Origin: Roseateles_E cavernae
GTDB taxonomy: Bacteria; Pseudomonadota; Gammaproteobacteria; Burkholderiales; Burkholderiaceae_C
Direction of reading: 5' to 3'
DNA length: 64,000 nt
NCBI RefSeq assembly: GCF_040187885.1
Contig: NZ_JBDPLH010000012.1
Coordinates: 23,898-87,897 of the forward strand
Numbering within the stretch: position 1 is the stretch's first letter; each line of letters begins with the position of its first letter. The notes beneath the pieces were generated by a model. The model worked only from the letters and a program-made list of their open reading frames with translations, did no database searches and was not told the DNA's origin. This document shows positions 1 through 10,932 of this stretch, piece after piece. The position numbers were made by a program, and so were the translations under genes.

Positions 1-245
1 CGCAGCAGCGGCTGCTGGCTGTAGGCAGCCAGGCCGTGCTTGGACAGCAGGCTTTCCGAATAGGACTTGTCCCAGACCAGACCGGCCCAGCCGGGATAGG
101 TCCAGGAGGAGCTGCCCAGATAGGCCAGCGGCGGCAGCGCGGCCGCCAGCGCCGCCTGCTCTTCATCGATGGGCTGGGGTCGGACCCGTGCGGCGGGCGC
201 CTTCGCGAGCGGCGGCGCCTCGTCCGGAAACAGTGCATCTTGCAT
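1..245 (-). CDS. DUF72 family protein (partial, C-terminus off window)
   Basis: The gene reads leftwards out of the window and only about 81 N-terminal residues are visible. After a proline/alanine-rich leader, residues 43-53 read LGSSSWTYPGW, the start of the first strand of the DUF72 (YecE-like) barrel, whose biochemical role is not established. The ATG at 245 is the first start codon in the frame and lies 38 bp from the divergent tadA start, so the two probably share a short promoter region. The family assignment is fairly secure from this motif; everything after residue 81 is unseen. Confidence 0.75.
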   Translation of the reverse strand, partial: MQDALFPDEAPPLAKAPAARVRPQPIDEEQAALAAALPPLAYLGSSSWTYPGWAGLVWDKSYSESLLSKHGLAAYSQQPLL

Positions 246-259
246 GGCCGCGAGGATAG

Positions 260-1794
<1,535 letters not shown>

Positions 1795-1913
1795 GACCTG
1801 ACTTTCGTCATCCCCGGAATATGGGGTGACTGCTGGTATCCCCGGGCCGGGCTTGCGCCGCCGCGACCAGCACAACCGATATGATGCAGGCCTTGCCTCC
1901 AGAGCACGCGGTC

Positions 1914-1947
1914 ACGAGCCGCCGGTGCCGGAGGCTCGTTGTTTTTC
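1914..1947 (+). terminator. Rho-independent terminator of tadA-ldcA
   Basis: A 7-bp perfect stem (ACGAGCC at 1914-1920, GGCTCGT at 1933-1939) encloses a further CCGG-TG-CCGG pairing and is followed by TTGTTTTTC. It lies 120 bp after ldcA and before the ABC importer, so the two transcription units are probably separate. Confidence 0.7.
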
Positions 1948-2012
1948 ATTGCCGCCGCGCCGACACCTTACGCAGGTGCCGGTCTGCGATGGCCGCTCTG
2001 GAGGGGTTTTAC

Positions 2013-4265
2013 ATGCATGGGCTTGGACGTGGCCAACAATGGTGCCGCAGCATCTGTCTGGGCCTCAGCGCCGCCGCCGCACTGCTGCTGGCGGCCTGCA
2101 ACAACAGCCCCTATCCGCTCGGCGCCGCCGCGGACAACACGCTCTACAACTCCTTCGACGAGCGCTCGCCGCGCTATCTGGACCCGATTGCCTCCTACAG
2201 CAATCCGGAGTCGGTCTACACCTACCAGATCTACGAGCCGCTCTACGCCTATCACTACTTGAAGCGGCCTTACGAGCTGGTGCCCAAGGCCGCCGAGAAG
2301 GTGGTCAAGCCCTATTACCTGGACAAGGACGGCAAGCGCCTGCCCGACGATGCGCCGGCCGAGCAGATCGCGCAAAGCGTCTACGACATCGCGATCAAGA
2401 AGGGCATCAAGTACGCGCCGCATCCGGCGCTGGCCACCGATGCCAAGGGCAACTACCTCTATCACAAGCTCAGCCGCGAACAGCTGGGCGACAAGCGCTC
2501 GCCCTGGGACTTCGAGGTGCAGGGCACGCGCGAGATGGTGGCCGAGGACTATGTCTACGCGATCAAGCGCCATGCCACGCCGCGCATTGAGGCGCCGATT
2601 TATGCGATCTTCTCTGAGTATGTGCTGGGGCTGAAGGACTACGGCAAGCTGGTGCGCGAGGAAAACGCCAAGCTGCTCAAGGGCCTGCCCGAGACCATAC
2701 GCGACAAGCCCTTCCTGGACTTCCGCCAATGGCCGCTGGAGGGCGCGCAGGCGATCGACAGCCACACGCTGCGCGTGCGCATCAAGGGCAAGTACCCGCA
2801 GTGGCAGTACTGGATGGCGATGACCTTCATCTCTCCGCTGCCCTGGGAGGCCGATGCCTTCTATGCCCAGCCCGGCATGAGCGAGAACAGCCTGTCGCTG
2901 AACCAGTGGCCGATCGGCACCGGGCCTTTCATGATGACCGAGTATGTGCAGGACCGGCGCCATGTGATGAAGCGCAATCCGAACTATCGCGGTGACATCT
3001 ATCCCTGCGAGGGCTCGGAGGCCGACCGCAAGGCCGGCCTGCTGGACGACTGCGGCAAGACCATGCCTTTCGTCGACACCATCGTCTCCACCATCATCAA
3101 GGAGAAGGTGCCGCGCAAGGAGATGTTCAAGCAGGGCTATCTGGACGTGCCCGAGATCGAGCGGCCCGAATGGGGTGTGGACTTCCAGGTCGATATGGAC
3201 GACTCCGACGAGGTCAAGGCTGCCTACCAGGCCAAGGGCTTCAAGTTCCCGCTGGTCACCGACATCAACAGCTGGTACCTGGGCTTCAACTGGATGGACC
3301 CGGTGGTCGGCAAGGGCGACACGCCCGAGCAGCAGGCCAGGAACCGCAAGCTGCGCCAGGCGCTGTCGATCGCGATCGACTGGGAAGAGGGCTATGGCCG
3401 CATCTTCCGCACCAAGGGCGGGGTCGCGGCCCACGGGCCGGTGCCGCCGGGCGTGTTCGGCTCGCGCGAGGGCACGGCCGAGGGCTTCAATCCGGTGACC
3501 CATCATCTGGTCAATGGCGAGGTCGTGCGCCGCCCGATAGCGGATGCCAAGAAACTGCTGGCCGAGGCCGGCTACCCGGATGGCCGCGACGCCAAGACCG
3601 GCCGCCCGCTGGTGCTGAACTACGACTACCAGCGCACCACCACGCCCGAGATCAAGGCCGAGCTGGACTGGATGGTCAAGCAGTTCGCCAAGCTGGGCGT
3701 GCAGCTGGAGATCCGCGCGACCGACTACAACCAGTTCCAGGACAAGGTCATCAAGGGCAAGCACCAGATCTTCTGGTGGGGCTGGCTGGCCGACTACCCG
3801 GACGCCGAGAACTTCCTGTTCCTGCTCTACGGCCCGAACAGCAAGTCCAAGCACGAGGGCGAGAACGCCGCCAACTACGAGAACCCCGAGTACGACCGCC
3901 TGTACCGCCGGCTGCAAAGCATCGACGACGGCCCCGAGAAGCAGCAGGTGATCGACCAGATGGTGCGCCTCGTGCGCGAGGATTCACCCTGGGCCTGGGG
4001 CTACTGGCCCTATGTGGGCCTGGCCTTCCAGCCCTGGGTCTACAACGGCAAGCCCGGCATCATGGTGCGCGATATGGCGCGCTATTACCGCGTCGATGCG
4101 CAGATGCGCGCGAGCCGGCAGGCCGAGTGGAACCGGCCGATCTGGTGGCCGCTGCTGCTGCTGATCGGCGGTGCGGCCGCCATCGTCTGGACCACGCGCC
4201 GCAGCTTCCGCGCCCGCGAGCAGGCCACCGCGCGTGGCTATGTCAAACCGCAGACCGTTGCCTGA
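2013..4265 (+). CDS. ABC transporter substrate-binding lipoprotein (family 5, peptide type) with C-terminal membrane anchor
   Basis: This is the periplasmic binding component of a peptide importer (SBP_bac_5 family). The chosen ATG at 2013 has a GGAGG Shine-Dalgarno about 9 bases upstream and gives a lipoprotein signal with lipobox LLAAC (Cys29), so the mature N-terminus should be lipidated. At 750 residues it is much longer than DppA/OppA (about 540). Near the C-terminus a hydrophobic segment (about residues 710-726, WWPLLLLIGGAAAIVW) is followed by a basic tail, suggesting a second membrane anchor. The permease genes follow 10 bp later. The substrate is unknown; murein or other oligopeptides are plausible. 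An upstream ATG at 1989 would disrupt the signal peptide. Confidence 0.88.
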   Translation: MHGLGRGQQWCRSICLGLSAAAALLLAACNNSPYPLGAAADNTLYNSFDERSPRYLDPIASYSNPESVYTYQIYEPLYAYHYLKRPYELVPKAAEKVVKPYYLDKDGKRLPDDAPAEQIAQSVYDIAIKKGIKYAPHPALATDAKGNYLYHKLSREQLGDKRSPWDFEVQGTREMVAEDYVYAIKRHATPRIEAPIYAIFSEYVLGLKDYGKLVREENAKLLKGLPETIRDKPFLDFRQWPLEGAQAIDSHTLRVRIKGKYPQWQYWMAMTFISPLPWEADAFYAQPGMSENSLSLNQWPIGTGPFMMTEYVQDRRHVMKRNPNYRGDIYPCEGSEADRKAGLLDDCGKTMPFVDTIVSTIIKEKVPRKEMFKQGYLDVPEIERPEWGVDFQVDMDDSDEVKAAYQAKGFKFPLVTDINSWYLGFNWMDPVVGKGDTPEQQARNRKLRQALSIAIDWEEGYGRIFRTKGGVAAHGPVPPGVFGSREGTAEGFNPVTHHLVNGEVVRRPIADAKKLLAEAGYPDGRDAKTGRPLVLNYDYQRTTTPEIKAELDWMVKQFAKLGVQLEIRATDYNQFQDKVIKGKHQIFWWGWLADYPDAENFLFLLYGPNSKSKHEGENAANYENPEYDRLYRRLQSIDDGPEKQQVIDQMVRLVREDSPWAWGYWPYVGLAFQPWVYNGKPGIMVRDMARYYRVDAQMRASRQAEWNRPIWWPLLLLIGGAAAIVWTTRRSFRAREQATARGYVKPQTVA

Positions 4266-4275
4266 GGGACGAGCG

Positions 4276-5259
4276 ATGCTGAGCTATATGATCCGCCGTC
4301 TCGGCTACGGCCTGCTGATACTGATAGGGGTGAACCTGTTCACCTTCTTCCTGTTCTTCTCGGTCAACACGCCCGACGATATGGCCCGCCTGAACATCGG
4401 CGGCAAGCGCGTGAGCCAGGAGCAGATCGTCAAGTGGAAGGCCGAGCGGGGCTATGACAAGCCGCTGTACTGGAACGAGGCCGAGGCCGGCTCGGCCAAG
4501 CTCACCAAGACGATTCTGTGGGAGCGCTCGGTCTCGCTGATGATGCTGGACTTCGGCCGCTCGGACGCGCGCCAGGCCGTCAATATCGGCCACGAGATCA
4601 AGACCCGCATGGGCGTCAGCCTGCAGCTGGCCGTGCCGCTGTTCATCCTGCAGGTGATCGTCAGCACCGCCTTCGCGCTGATGCTGGTGTTCTTCCGCAA
4701 CACGCGCATCGATTTCTGGGGCGTGGTGCTGTGCGTGCTGATGCTGTCGATCTCCAGCCTGTTCTACATCATCGTCGGCCAGTACTTCTTCTCGCGCCTG
4801 CTCAAGCTGGTGCCGATCAACGGCTATGCGCCGGGCCTGGACGCGATCAAGTTCCTGGCCCTGCCGATCGCCTTGTCGCTGCTGGCGCGGCTGGGCGGCG
4901 AGGCGCGGCTGTACCGGGCGATGTTCCTGGAGGAGGTCGGCAAGGACTATGTGCGCACCGCGCGGGCCAAGGGCCTGTCCGAGCAGATCGTGCTGTTCCG
5001 CCATGTGCTGCGCAATGCGCTGATCCCCATCATCACCAGCGCCGGCGCCTATCTGCCCTATGTCTTCATGGGCAGCCTGGTGTTCGAGAGCTTCTTCGGC
5101 ATCCCCGGCCTGGGCGCCTTCGTGATCGAGGCCATCACCGGCCAGGACTTCGCCATCGTGCGCACCATGGTCTTCCTCGGCGCGGTGCTCTATATCGCGA
5201 CCAATGCGCTGATCGATATCGCCTACACCTGGGTCGACCCCCGGGTGCGTCTGGCCTGA
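4276..5259 (+). CDS. peptide ABC transporter permease (DppB/YejB type)
   Basis: This is the first inner-membrane permease of the importer. The 327-residue protein starts MLSYMIRRLGYG with the N-terminal helix typical of the DppB/OppB class. It has a periplasmic loop before the core helices and the EAA-loop region around RTARAKGLSEQIVLFRHVLRNALIP that contacts the ATPase. The C-terminus ends in the usual DPRVRLA. It starts 10 bp after the binding protein and 21 bp precede the partner permease, so all four genes form one operon. Confidence 0.92.
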   Translation: MLSYMIRRLGYGLLILIGVNLFTFFLFFSVNTPDDMARLNIGGKRVSQEQIVKWKAERGYDKPLYWNEAEAGSAKLTKTILWERSVSLMMLDFGRSDARQAVNIGHEIKTRMGVSLQLAVPLFILQVIVSTAFALMLVFFRNTRIDFWGVVLCVLMLSISSLFYIIVGQYFFSRLLKLVPINGYAPGLDAIKFLALPIALSLLARLGGEARLYRAMFLEEVGKDYVRTARAKGLSEQIVLFRHVLRNALIPIITSAGAYLPYVFMGSLVFESFFGIPGLGAFVIEAITGQDFAIVRTMVFLGAVLYIATNALIDIAYTWVDPRVRLA

Positions 5260-5280
5260 ACGGATAGATCGCTGACCATC

Positions 5281-6714
5281 ATGGGATTCAAGCTTGTTTT
5301 CTTGTGGACCGATGTGGCGCTGTGGGCCTTGTTCGCCGCGCTGCTCGCCTATGTCCTGCGCGTCCGTTCGCACCCCACGCTGCGCGCCACCTGGAGCCGC
5401 GTGCTGCGCGACCCGGCCGCCGCCTCGGCCGGCCTGGTGATGCTGCTGTTCCTGCTCGTCACGGCGCTGGACAGCATGCACTTCCGCCGCGCGCTGCCGG
5501 CGCAGAACGCGCAGGTCTTCTACGACACCCGCACCGAGTCGCTGCTGGACCTGGCGCTGGCGCGCCAGATCGAGATGCGCGAGACCACCTACTCGGCGCC
5601 GCTGGCCTATGTCGGCCTGAACAAGGAAAGCGTCACCGATGCGGCTGGCCAGACCGCGCGCGACTTTCCGCGCCTGAGCTTTGGCGGCGCGCATCTGTCG
5701 GACCCGGCGGCCGACTGGGCCGGCGATGTCGGTCGGCGCACGCTCGGCGGCATGGCCGCCGGCCTGCTGCTGGCCTTGCTGGCGGCCCTGGCCACCGCGG
5801 CGGCGCTCGCGCGTGGTCATGGCGGCTTTGCGCGGGCCTGGCGCGATCTGCTGGCCGACCGCACCCATTACCCGCTGCGTGCGCTGCTGCTGACCCTGGG
5901 CGCGGTGCTGCTGCTGGTCGGCCCGACGGTGGCGCTGATGGGGCACTACCATGTGTTCGGCACCGACCGCACCGGCAACGATGTGCTCTACCAGGCGCTC
6001 AAAAGCATACGCACGGCCTTTGTGATCGGTGCGATCTCGACGCTGGCGACCCTGCCGCTGGCCCTGGTGCTGGGCATTCTGGCCGGCTACTTCAAGGGCT
6101 GGGTCGACGAGCTGATCCAGTACATCTACACGACCTTGAGTTCGGTGCCCAATGTGCTGCTGATCGCCGCCTGCGTGCTGATGGTGCAGGTCTTCCTCGA
6201 CAAGAACCCGGAGCTGTTCGAGACCGGCGCCGAGCGCTCGGACCTGAAGATGTTCCTGCTCTGCGTGATCCTGGGCGTGACCGGCTGGGCCGGGCTGTGC
6301 CGGCTGGTGCGGGGCGAAACGCTGAAGCTGCGCGAGCTCGACTATGTGCAGGCGGCCACCGCCTTCGGCGTCAGCCATGGCCGCATCATGGCCCGCCACA
6401 TCGTGCCCAATGTGATGCACCTGGTGCTGATCACCGTGGTGCTGAGCTTCTCCGAGCTGATCCTCTACGAGGCGGTGCTGACCTATGTGGGCGTCGGTGT
6501 CGACCCCAGCATGAACAGCTTCGGCGGCATGATCAATCTGGCCCGCTCCGAGATGTCGCGCGACCCGGTGGTGTGGTGGAGCTTTGTGGCCGCCTTCGGC
6601 TTCATGGTGACCCTGGTGCTGGCCGCCAATCTGTTCGCCGACGGCGTGCGCGACGCCTTCGATCCGCGTTCGCGCAGCCTGCGTCCGCGCGTGCTGTCTC
6701 TTGCGAAGAAGTAA
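5281..6714 (+). CDS. peptide ABC transporter permease (DppC/YejE type, enlarged N-terminus)
   Basis: This is the second permease of the importer. The C-terminal ~270 residues are a standard DppC-type domain: FGTDRTGNDVLYQALKSIR precedes the core, and an EAA loop is seen in ATAFGVSHGRIMARHIVPN. At 477 residues the protein is far longer than DppC (about 300). The extra N-terminal part has a first helix, a second hydrophobic helix, a probable periplasmic segment (about residues 70-155) and another helix. This enlargement, with the long lipoprotein binding protein, points to a YejABEF-like subgroup rather than a classical Dpp system. Confidence 0.9.
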   Translation: MGFKLVFLWTDVALWALFAALLAYVLRVRSHPTLRATWSRVLRDPAAASAGLVMLLFLLVTALDSMHFRRALPAQNAQVFYDTRTESLLDLALARQIEMRETTYSAPLAYVGLNKESVTDAAGQTARDFPRLSFGGAHLSDPAADWAGDVGRRTLGGMAAGLLLALLAALATAAALARGHGGFARAWRDLLADRTHYPLRALLLTLGAVLLLVGPTVALMGHYHVFGTDRTGNDVLYQALKSIRTAFVIGAISTLATLPLALVLGILAGYFKGWVDELIQYIYTTLSSVPNVLLIAACVLMVQVFLDKNPELFETGAERSDLKMFLLCVILGVTGWAGLCRLVRGETLKLRELDYVQAATAFGVSHGRIMARHIVPNVMHLVLITVVLSFSELILYEAVLTYVGVGVDPSMNSFGGMINLARSEMSRDPVVWWSFVAAFGFMVTLVLAANLFADGVRDAFDPRSRSLRPRVLSLAKK

Positions 6715-6720
6715 GAAGCC

Positions 6721-8729
6721 ATGTTGAAGATTGAAGATCTGAAGGTGGCGCTGGACGCCGATGCCGGCCTGGTGCGCGCGATCGACGGCATGCGCCTGGC
6801 GATCACGCGCGGCCAGACCTTTGCGCTGGTCGGCGAATCGGGCTGCGGCAAGAGCATGACGGCGCTGGCCCTGATGCGCTTGCTGCCCGACAACGGTCGC
6901 ATCACCGCCGGGCGGCTGGACCTGGAAGGCGAGGATGTGTTCGGCCTGCCCGAGGCGCAGATGCGCGAGGTGCGCGGCGGGCGCATCGGCATGATTTTCC
7001 AGGAGCCCTCGACCAGCCTGAACCCGGTGATGCGGGTCGGGGCCCAGATCGTCGAGGCCATCGAGGCGCACACGCCGCTGCGCGGCGCGGCGGCGCGGGC
7101 CAAGGCCATCGACTGGCTCAAGCGCGTCGGCATTCCCGAGCCCGAGCGCCGTATCGACGAGTATCCGTTTCGCCTGTCGGGCGGCCAGAAGCAGCGCGTG
7201 ATGATCGCGATGACCCTGGCGGCCGAGCCCGACTATCTGATCGCCGACGAGCCGACCACGGCGCTGGATGTGACCATCCAGGCGCAGATCCTCGATCTGC
7301 TGAAGGACTTGCAGCGTGAGCGCCAGCTGGGCGTGCTGCTGATCACCCACGACCTGGGCGTGGTCTCTGGCATGGCGCACCAGGTCGCGCTGATGTATGC
7401 GGGCCAGATCGTCGAGGTGGCGCCGGCCGAGGAGTTCTTCGCCGCGCCCAAGCATCCCTATGCGCGCTTGCTGCTGCAGGCGCTGCCGGACGCGGCCAAG
7501 CGCGGCGAGGCCCTGGCCGCGATTGCCGGCACCGTGCCGCCGCTGTGGATGGCATTCAGCGGCTGCCGCTTCGCGCCGCGCTGCGACCGGGTGATGCCGG
7601 CCTGTCACGACCAGGTACCCGAGCTGACGGCGCTGAGCGCCACCCACCAGGTGCGCTGCCGGCTTTACACGCACCCCGGCGAGGCGCTGCCGGTGCCGGC
7701 CGTGGCGGCTGCGCTCGCACGGGCCGCCGCGCCGGCCGGCGACCCGGACAAACCGCTGCTGGAGGTCAGGCATCTGCGGGTGCGCTTTGCCCTGAAGCGC
7801 GGCCTGCTGGAGCGCGGCGCGCCGCGCTACTTCAATGCGGTGGACGATGTGTCCTACCGCATCCTGCCGGGCCGCACGCTGGCCCTGGTGGGCGAATCCG
7901 GCTGCGGCAAGACCACCTCGGGCAAGGCCATCGTGCAGCTGCTGCGCACCCAGGCCCAGATCGAGGGTCAGGCCTTGCTGAACGGGCAGGATCTGTTCAC
8001 CTTGCAAGGCGATGCGCTGCGCGAGGCGCGCCGCCAAGTGCAGATCATCTTCCAGGACCCGTTTGCCTCGCTGAACCCGCGCATGCGGGTCTACGAGCTG
8101 CTGGAGGAGGGCGTGCAGGCCTTGCGGCCCGATCTCGATGCGGCGGCGCGGCGGCGCAATCTGGAGCTGCTGGTCGACCAGGTGGGCCTGCGGCGCGATG
8201 CACTGGAGCGCTTTCCGCACGAGTTCTCCGGCGGCCAGCGCCAGCGCATCGCGATCGCGCGGGCGCTGGCGGTGGAGCCGCGCCTGATCGTCTGCGACGA
8301 GCCGACCTCGGCGCTGGATGTGTCGGTGCAGGCGCAGATTCTCAATCTCTTGCGCGATTTGCAGCGCGAGCGCGGCTTGTCCTATCTGTTCATCACCCAC
8401 AATATCGGCNGGCGCTGGCGGTGGAGCCGCGCCTGATCGTCTGCGACGAGCCGACCTCGGCGCTGGATGTGTCGGTGCAGGCGCAGATTCTCAATCTCTT
8501 GCGCGATTTGCAGCGCGAGCGCGGCTTGTCCTATCTGTTCATCACCCACAATATCGGCGTTGTCGAGTACATCGCCGACGAGGTGGCGGTGATGCAGTCG
8601 GGGCGTATCGTCGAGGCCGGTGGCTGTGCTGCCGTGCTGGGACGTCCACAGAGCGACTACACGCGGACGCTGCTGGCGGCGGTGCCGCGGGTGCAGCACC
8701 GCGAGGCGCAGGCCGGCGTCGCAGGCTGA
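6721..8729 (+). CDS. peptide ABC transporter ATP-binding protein, two ABC domains (interrupted by an assembly join)
   Basis: A fused DppD-DppF type ATPase energises the importer. The first ABC domain has Walker A GESGCGKS at residues 38-45, signature LSGGQKQR and Walker B LIADEPT. The second has Walker A GESGCGKT near 391, signature FSGGQRQR and Walker [13 protein letters not shown]. As printed, the frame breaks at a single N (8410) flanked by two identical 148-bp copies (8262-8409 and 8411-8558). Removing one copy plus the N restores one continuous frame: codon 563 ends at 8409 and reading resumes at 8559 with [21 protein letters not shown], giving 619 residues. The interruption is therefore almost certainly a sequence-joining artefact, not a pseudogene. 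Confidence 0.9.
8262..8558. repeat. 148-bp perfect direct repeat around a single N (contig-join artefact)
   Basis: Bases 8262-8409 recur identically at 8411-8558, separated only by the unknown base at 8410. The copies fall in the second Walker B region of the ATPase. Two contig ends sharing an overlap that were joined with an N, without merging, would produce exactly this pattern, and collapsing the copies restores the reading frame. Confidence 0.93.
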
Positions 8730-9317
8730 GGCCGCGCCGCGCGGGCGCTCAGCACCCTGTTTCACGGGGTTCATGGTGAAAACCCTGAATTCTTAGGCCG
8801 GTCCGCCGGTGAAAGTACCAGTAAGATACCACTGTGGGTTCGGCGTTGAAAGTGAAGAGCAGAAGACGCCGGAGTTTCAGTGTGTAAGGGCTTGGTCAGC
8901 TCGGGTAAGCCCCATGCCGGTTGGCCGGGTCAACTCGTTTATGATCTAGGCCGCTTCATGGTGCGGTGTTTTGTAGTTTGACTACAACGCTGTTCCGACT
9001 TGAAGAACCGCCCGCGGGCCACAAGCCAGTGGGCATTTTTGTTGAGTGTGGGTTCCCATCGTGCCCCGAGTGATGAGTTGTGATGTCCATTCTGCAGCCA
9101 GCAGATGCACCCGAGCCGCAAGCATGTTGCGGCAGCCAGCGAACGGCGCCTGTGTGCCCGCCCTTGGTGTCTGGTGCAGTCTCTCGCACAGCCGGCAAGA
9201 ACTGCTCCGAGCTCCGGTCTGAGTTGGGGCTCGTAGGTTTCTAGGCAGGCGCTGTGTAGAGCCGAACTCCCCGCATATGTCGATGAAAAAGTTTCGCAGT
9301 CTTATGAAGGAGCGCGC
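8730..9317. other. 588-bp gene-free region upstream of tonB
   Basis: No convincing gene is visible on either strand; short minus-strand frames at 8939-9198 have no recognisable features. Base composition is noticeably more AT-rich than in the flanking genes. A 6-bp inverted repeat TTGTAG-N5-CTACAA lies at 8971-8987, and CGGCGT (8841-8846) pairs with ACGCCG (8866-8871). A TATGAT hexamer at 8940-8945 could be a -10 element. The region presumably holds the promoter and a long leader of the Ton operon. I saw no Fur-box-like sequence. Confidence 0.5.
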
Positions 9318-9971
9318 ATGAACTTTGCGCAGGAGAAGCAAGGGGCGTCCCGCTTTACAGGTATCGGCCTCGTGATCTTGATTCACGTGCTGATCATCTG
9401 GGCGTTGGCCAGCGGTCTGGCCCGCAAGGCCGTCGAGGCGATCAAGGGTCCGATCGATGTGAAGGTGGTGGAGGAGAAGGTCAAGCCGCCGCCGCCGCCC
9501 GAGAAGGTCGTGCCGCCGCCGCCGGACATGAAGGCACCGCCGCCGCCGTTCGTGCCGCCGCCCGAGGTGCAGGTGACGGCGCCGCCGCCGCCCAATGCCA
9601 TCCAGGCACCGGTCAGCAACACCCCGCCGCCGACGCGTGAGGTGGCTGCTGCGCCACCGCCGGCACCGGCACCGGCGCCCGCACCGGTGGCCAAGCCCGC
9701 CAAGATCACGGCCGGCATGGTCTGCACCAAGATGGGCAAGCCCGAGGTGCCGGCCGTCAACTGGAGTGGTGATGCCTTGTTCAAGGTGCTGGCCACGGTC
9801 AAGGCCGGTCGCGTCAGCGCGATCGAGGTGACCAGCTCGCAGATGCGCGGTGGCAATGATCGCAAGGTGCAGCGCGCCCTGATCGCCGCCATCACCGACA
9901 CGCTGCAAAGCACGTACGAATGCCCGGGCGACCATGTGTTCGAGCAGGAGTTCCAGTTCCGCATCGAATAA
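9318..9971 (+). CDS. tonB: TonB-like energy transducer
   Basis: The protein couples the inner-membrane proton motive force to TonB-dependent outer-membrane receptors. The 217-residue product has a single N-terminal transmembrane helix (about residues 13-33), then a long proline-rich periplasmic spacer (about 52-125, many PPPPP runs and Ala-Pro repeats), then a compact C-terminal domain. That domain is divergent from E. coli TonB and contains two cysteines (136 and 202) that could form a disulfide. A Shine-Dalgarno AAGGAG precedes the ATG. exbB and two exbD genes follow, which supports the function more than the C-terminal sequence alone. Confidence 0.82.
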   Translation: MNFAQEKQGASRFTGIGLVILIHVLIIWALASGLARKAVEAIKGPIDVKVVEEKVKPPPPPEKVVPPPPDMKAPPPPFVPPPEVQVTAPPPPNAIQAPVSNTPPPTREVAAAPPPAPAPAPAPVAKPAKITAGMVCTKMGKPEVPAVNWSGDALFKVLATVKAGRVSAIEVTSSQMRGGNDRKVQRALIAAITDTLQSTYECPGDHVFEQEFQFRIE

Positions 9972-10061
9972 GCAAGACCCCATTTCCTGGCAACCGGCCC
10001 GCCCCGGTGCCTCTCAACCGACAACCGATCTCTCGATCTCTATTGCGTAGGAGTTGACTCC

Positions 10062-10907
10062 ATGATCTCTCGTATCTCCGGCCTGTTCGCCGCAATCGCA
10101 TTTGCCGCGACCCTGGCTGCATCCCCTCTGGCCGCTCACGCCCAAGCCGCTGACGCCGCCTCCGCACCGGTGGAAACCGCCGCGCCCGCAGCGGTTGATG
10201 CTGCCGCCCCGGCCGCTCCCGCTGCCAAGGCCGAGCCGGCCGAGAACCCCTACGGCCTGAAGGCCATGATCGACCACGGCGATGCCGTGTCCAAGGGCGT
10301 GCTGCTGCTGCTGGTCATCATGTCCATGGGCAGCTGGTACATCCTGATCACCAAGCTGTGGGACACCCAGAAGCTGGCGACCGAAGCCAAGAGCGTGCGC
10401 GTGACCTTCTTCAAGAAGGCCAGCCTGGCCGAAGGCGTCAAGGGCCTGAAGGAAGGCAGCGCATTCCGCTTCATCGCCGAGTCGGCCATCGAGGCGTCCG
10501 AGCACCATGAAGGCGCGCTGACCGAGAACATCGACCACAGCAGCTGGGTGACGATGAACGTCGAGCGCGCTGTCGGCGAAGTCAACAGCCGCGTGCAGAC
10601 CGGCCTGGGCTTCCTGGCCACCGTCGGTTCGACCTCGCCGTTCATCGGCCTGTTCGGCACGGTGTGGGGCATTCTGCAAGCGCTGACCGCCATCGGTGTG
10701 GCCGGCCAGGCTTCGATCGACAAGGTTGCCGGCCCGGTGGGTGAAGCGCTGATCATGACCGCCATCGGTCTGGGCGTGGCCGTGCCGGCCGTGCTGGGCT
10801 ACAACTGGCTGGTCAACCGCAACAAGGCCGTGATGGGCCAGGTGCGTGCCTTCGCTGCCGACCTGCACGGCGTGCTGATGGGCAACCGTTCGGTCGCCAA
10901 GCGCTAA
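10062..10907 (+). CDS. exbB: ExbB-type proton channel subunit with N-terminal signal peptide
   Basis: This is the MotA/TolQ/ExbB-family channel subunit that works with ExbD to energise TonB. Unlike E. coli ExbB (244 residues), this 281-residue protein starts with what looks like a cleavable signal peptide (cleavage near residue 27, AHA-QAA). An Ala/Pro-rich linker (about 28-60) precedes the first channel helix (about 78-97, VLLLLVIMSMGSWYILITKL). The conserved core follows, with GLGFLATVGSTSPFIGLFGTV and a final helix pair ending in LGYNWLVNRNK. An N-terminal extension of this kind is known from some proteobacterial ExbB proteins. It lies between tonB and two exbD genes in one operon. Confidence 0.92.
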   Translation: MISRISGLFAAIAFAATLAASPLAAHAQAADAASAPVETAAPAAVDAAAPAAPAAKAEPAENPYGLKAMIDHGDAVSKGVLLLLVIMSMGSWYILITKLWDTQKLATEAKSVRVTFFKKASLAEGVKGLKEGSAFRFIAESAIEASEHHEGALTENIDHSSWVTMNVERAVGEVNSRVQTGLGFLATVGSTSPFIGLFGTVWGILQALTAIGVAGQASIDKVAGPVGEALIMTAIGLGVAVPAVLGYNWLVNRNKAVMGQVRAFAADLHGVLMGNRSVAKR

Positions 10908-10932
10908 GCCGCTTCGACCCGGAGCATTAATC

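Noticed and set aside
4243..8400. A 1385-codon open frame on the minus strand antisense to the peptide transporter
   Set aside because: Antisense frames stay open in high-GC coding DNA because stop codons are rare. The product is a low-complexity Arg/Gln/His/Ala string without domains, while the plus strand has four recognisable genes.
8410..8729. Interpretation of the ATPase gene as a frameshifted pseudogene
   Set aside because: The break coincides with an N and an exact duplication of the preceding 148 bp; collapsing the copies restores the full frame.
8939..9198. Small minus-strand open frames in the gap before tonB
   Set aside because: No ribosome site, no recognisable domain, and biased composition unlike neighbouring genes.
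9200..9317. A Fur box controlling tonB
   Set aside because: I looked for GATAATGATTATC-like sequence upstream of tonB and found none; iron control cannot be supported.
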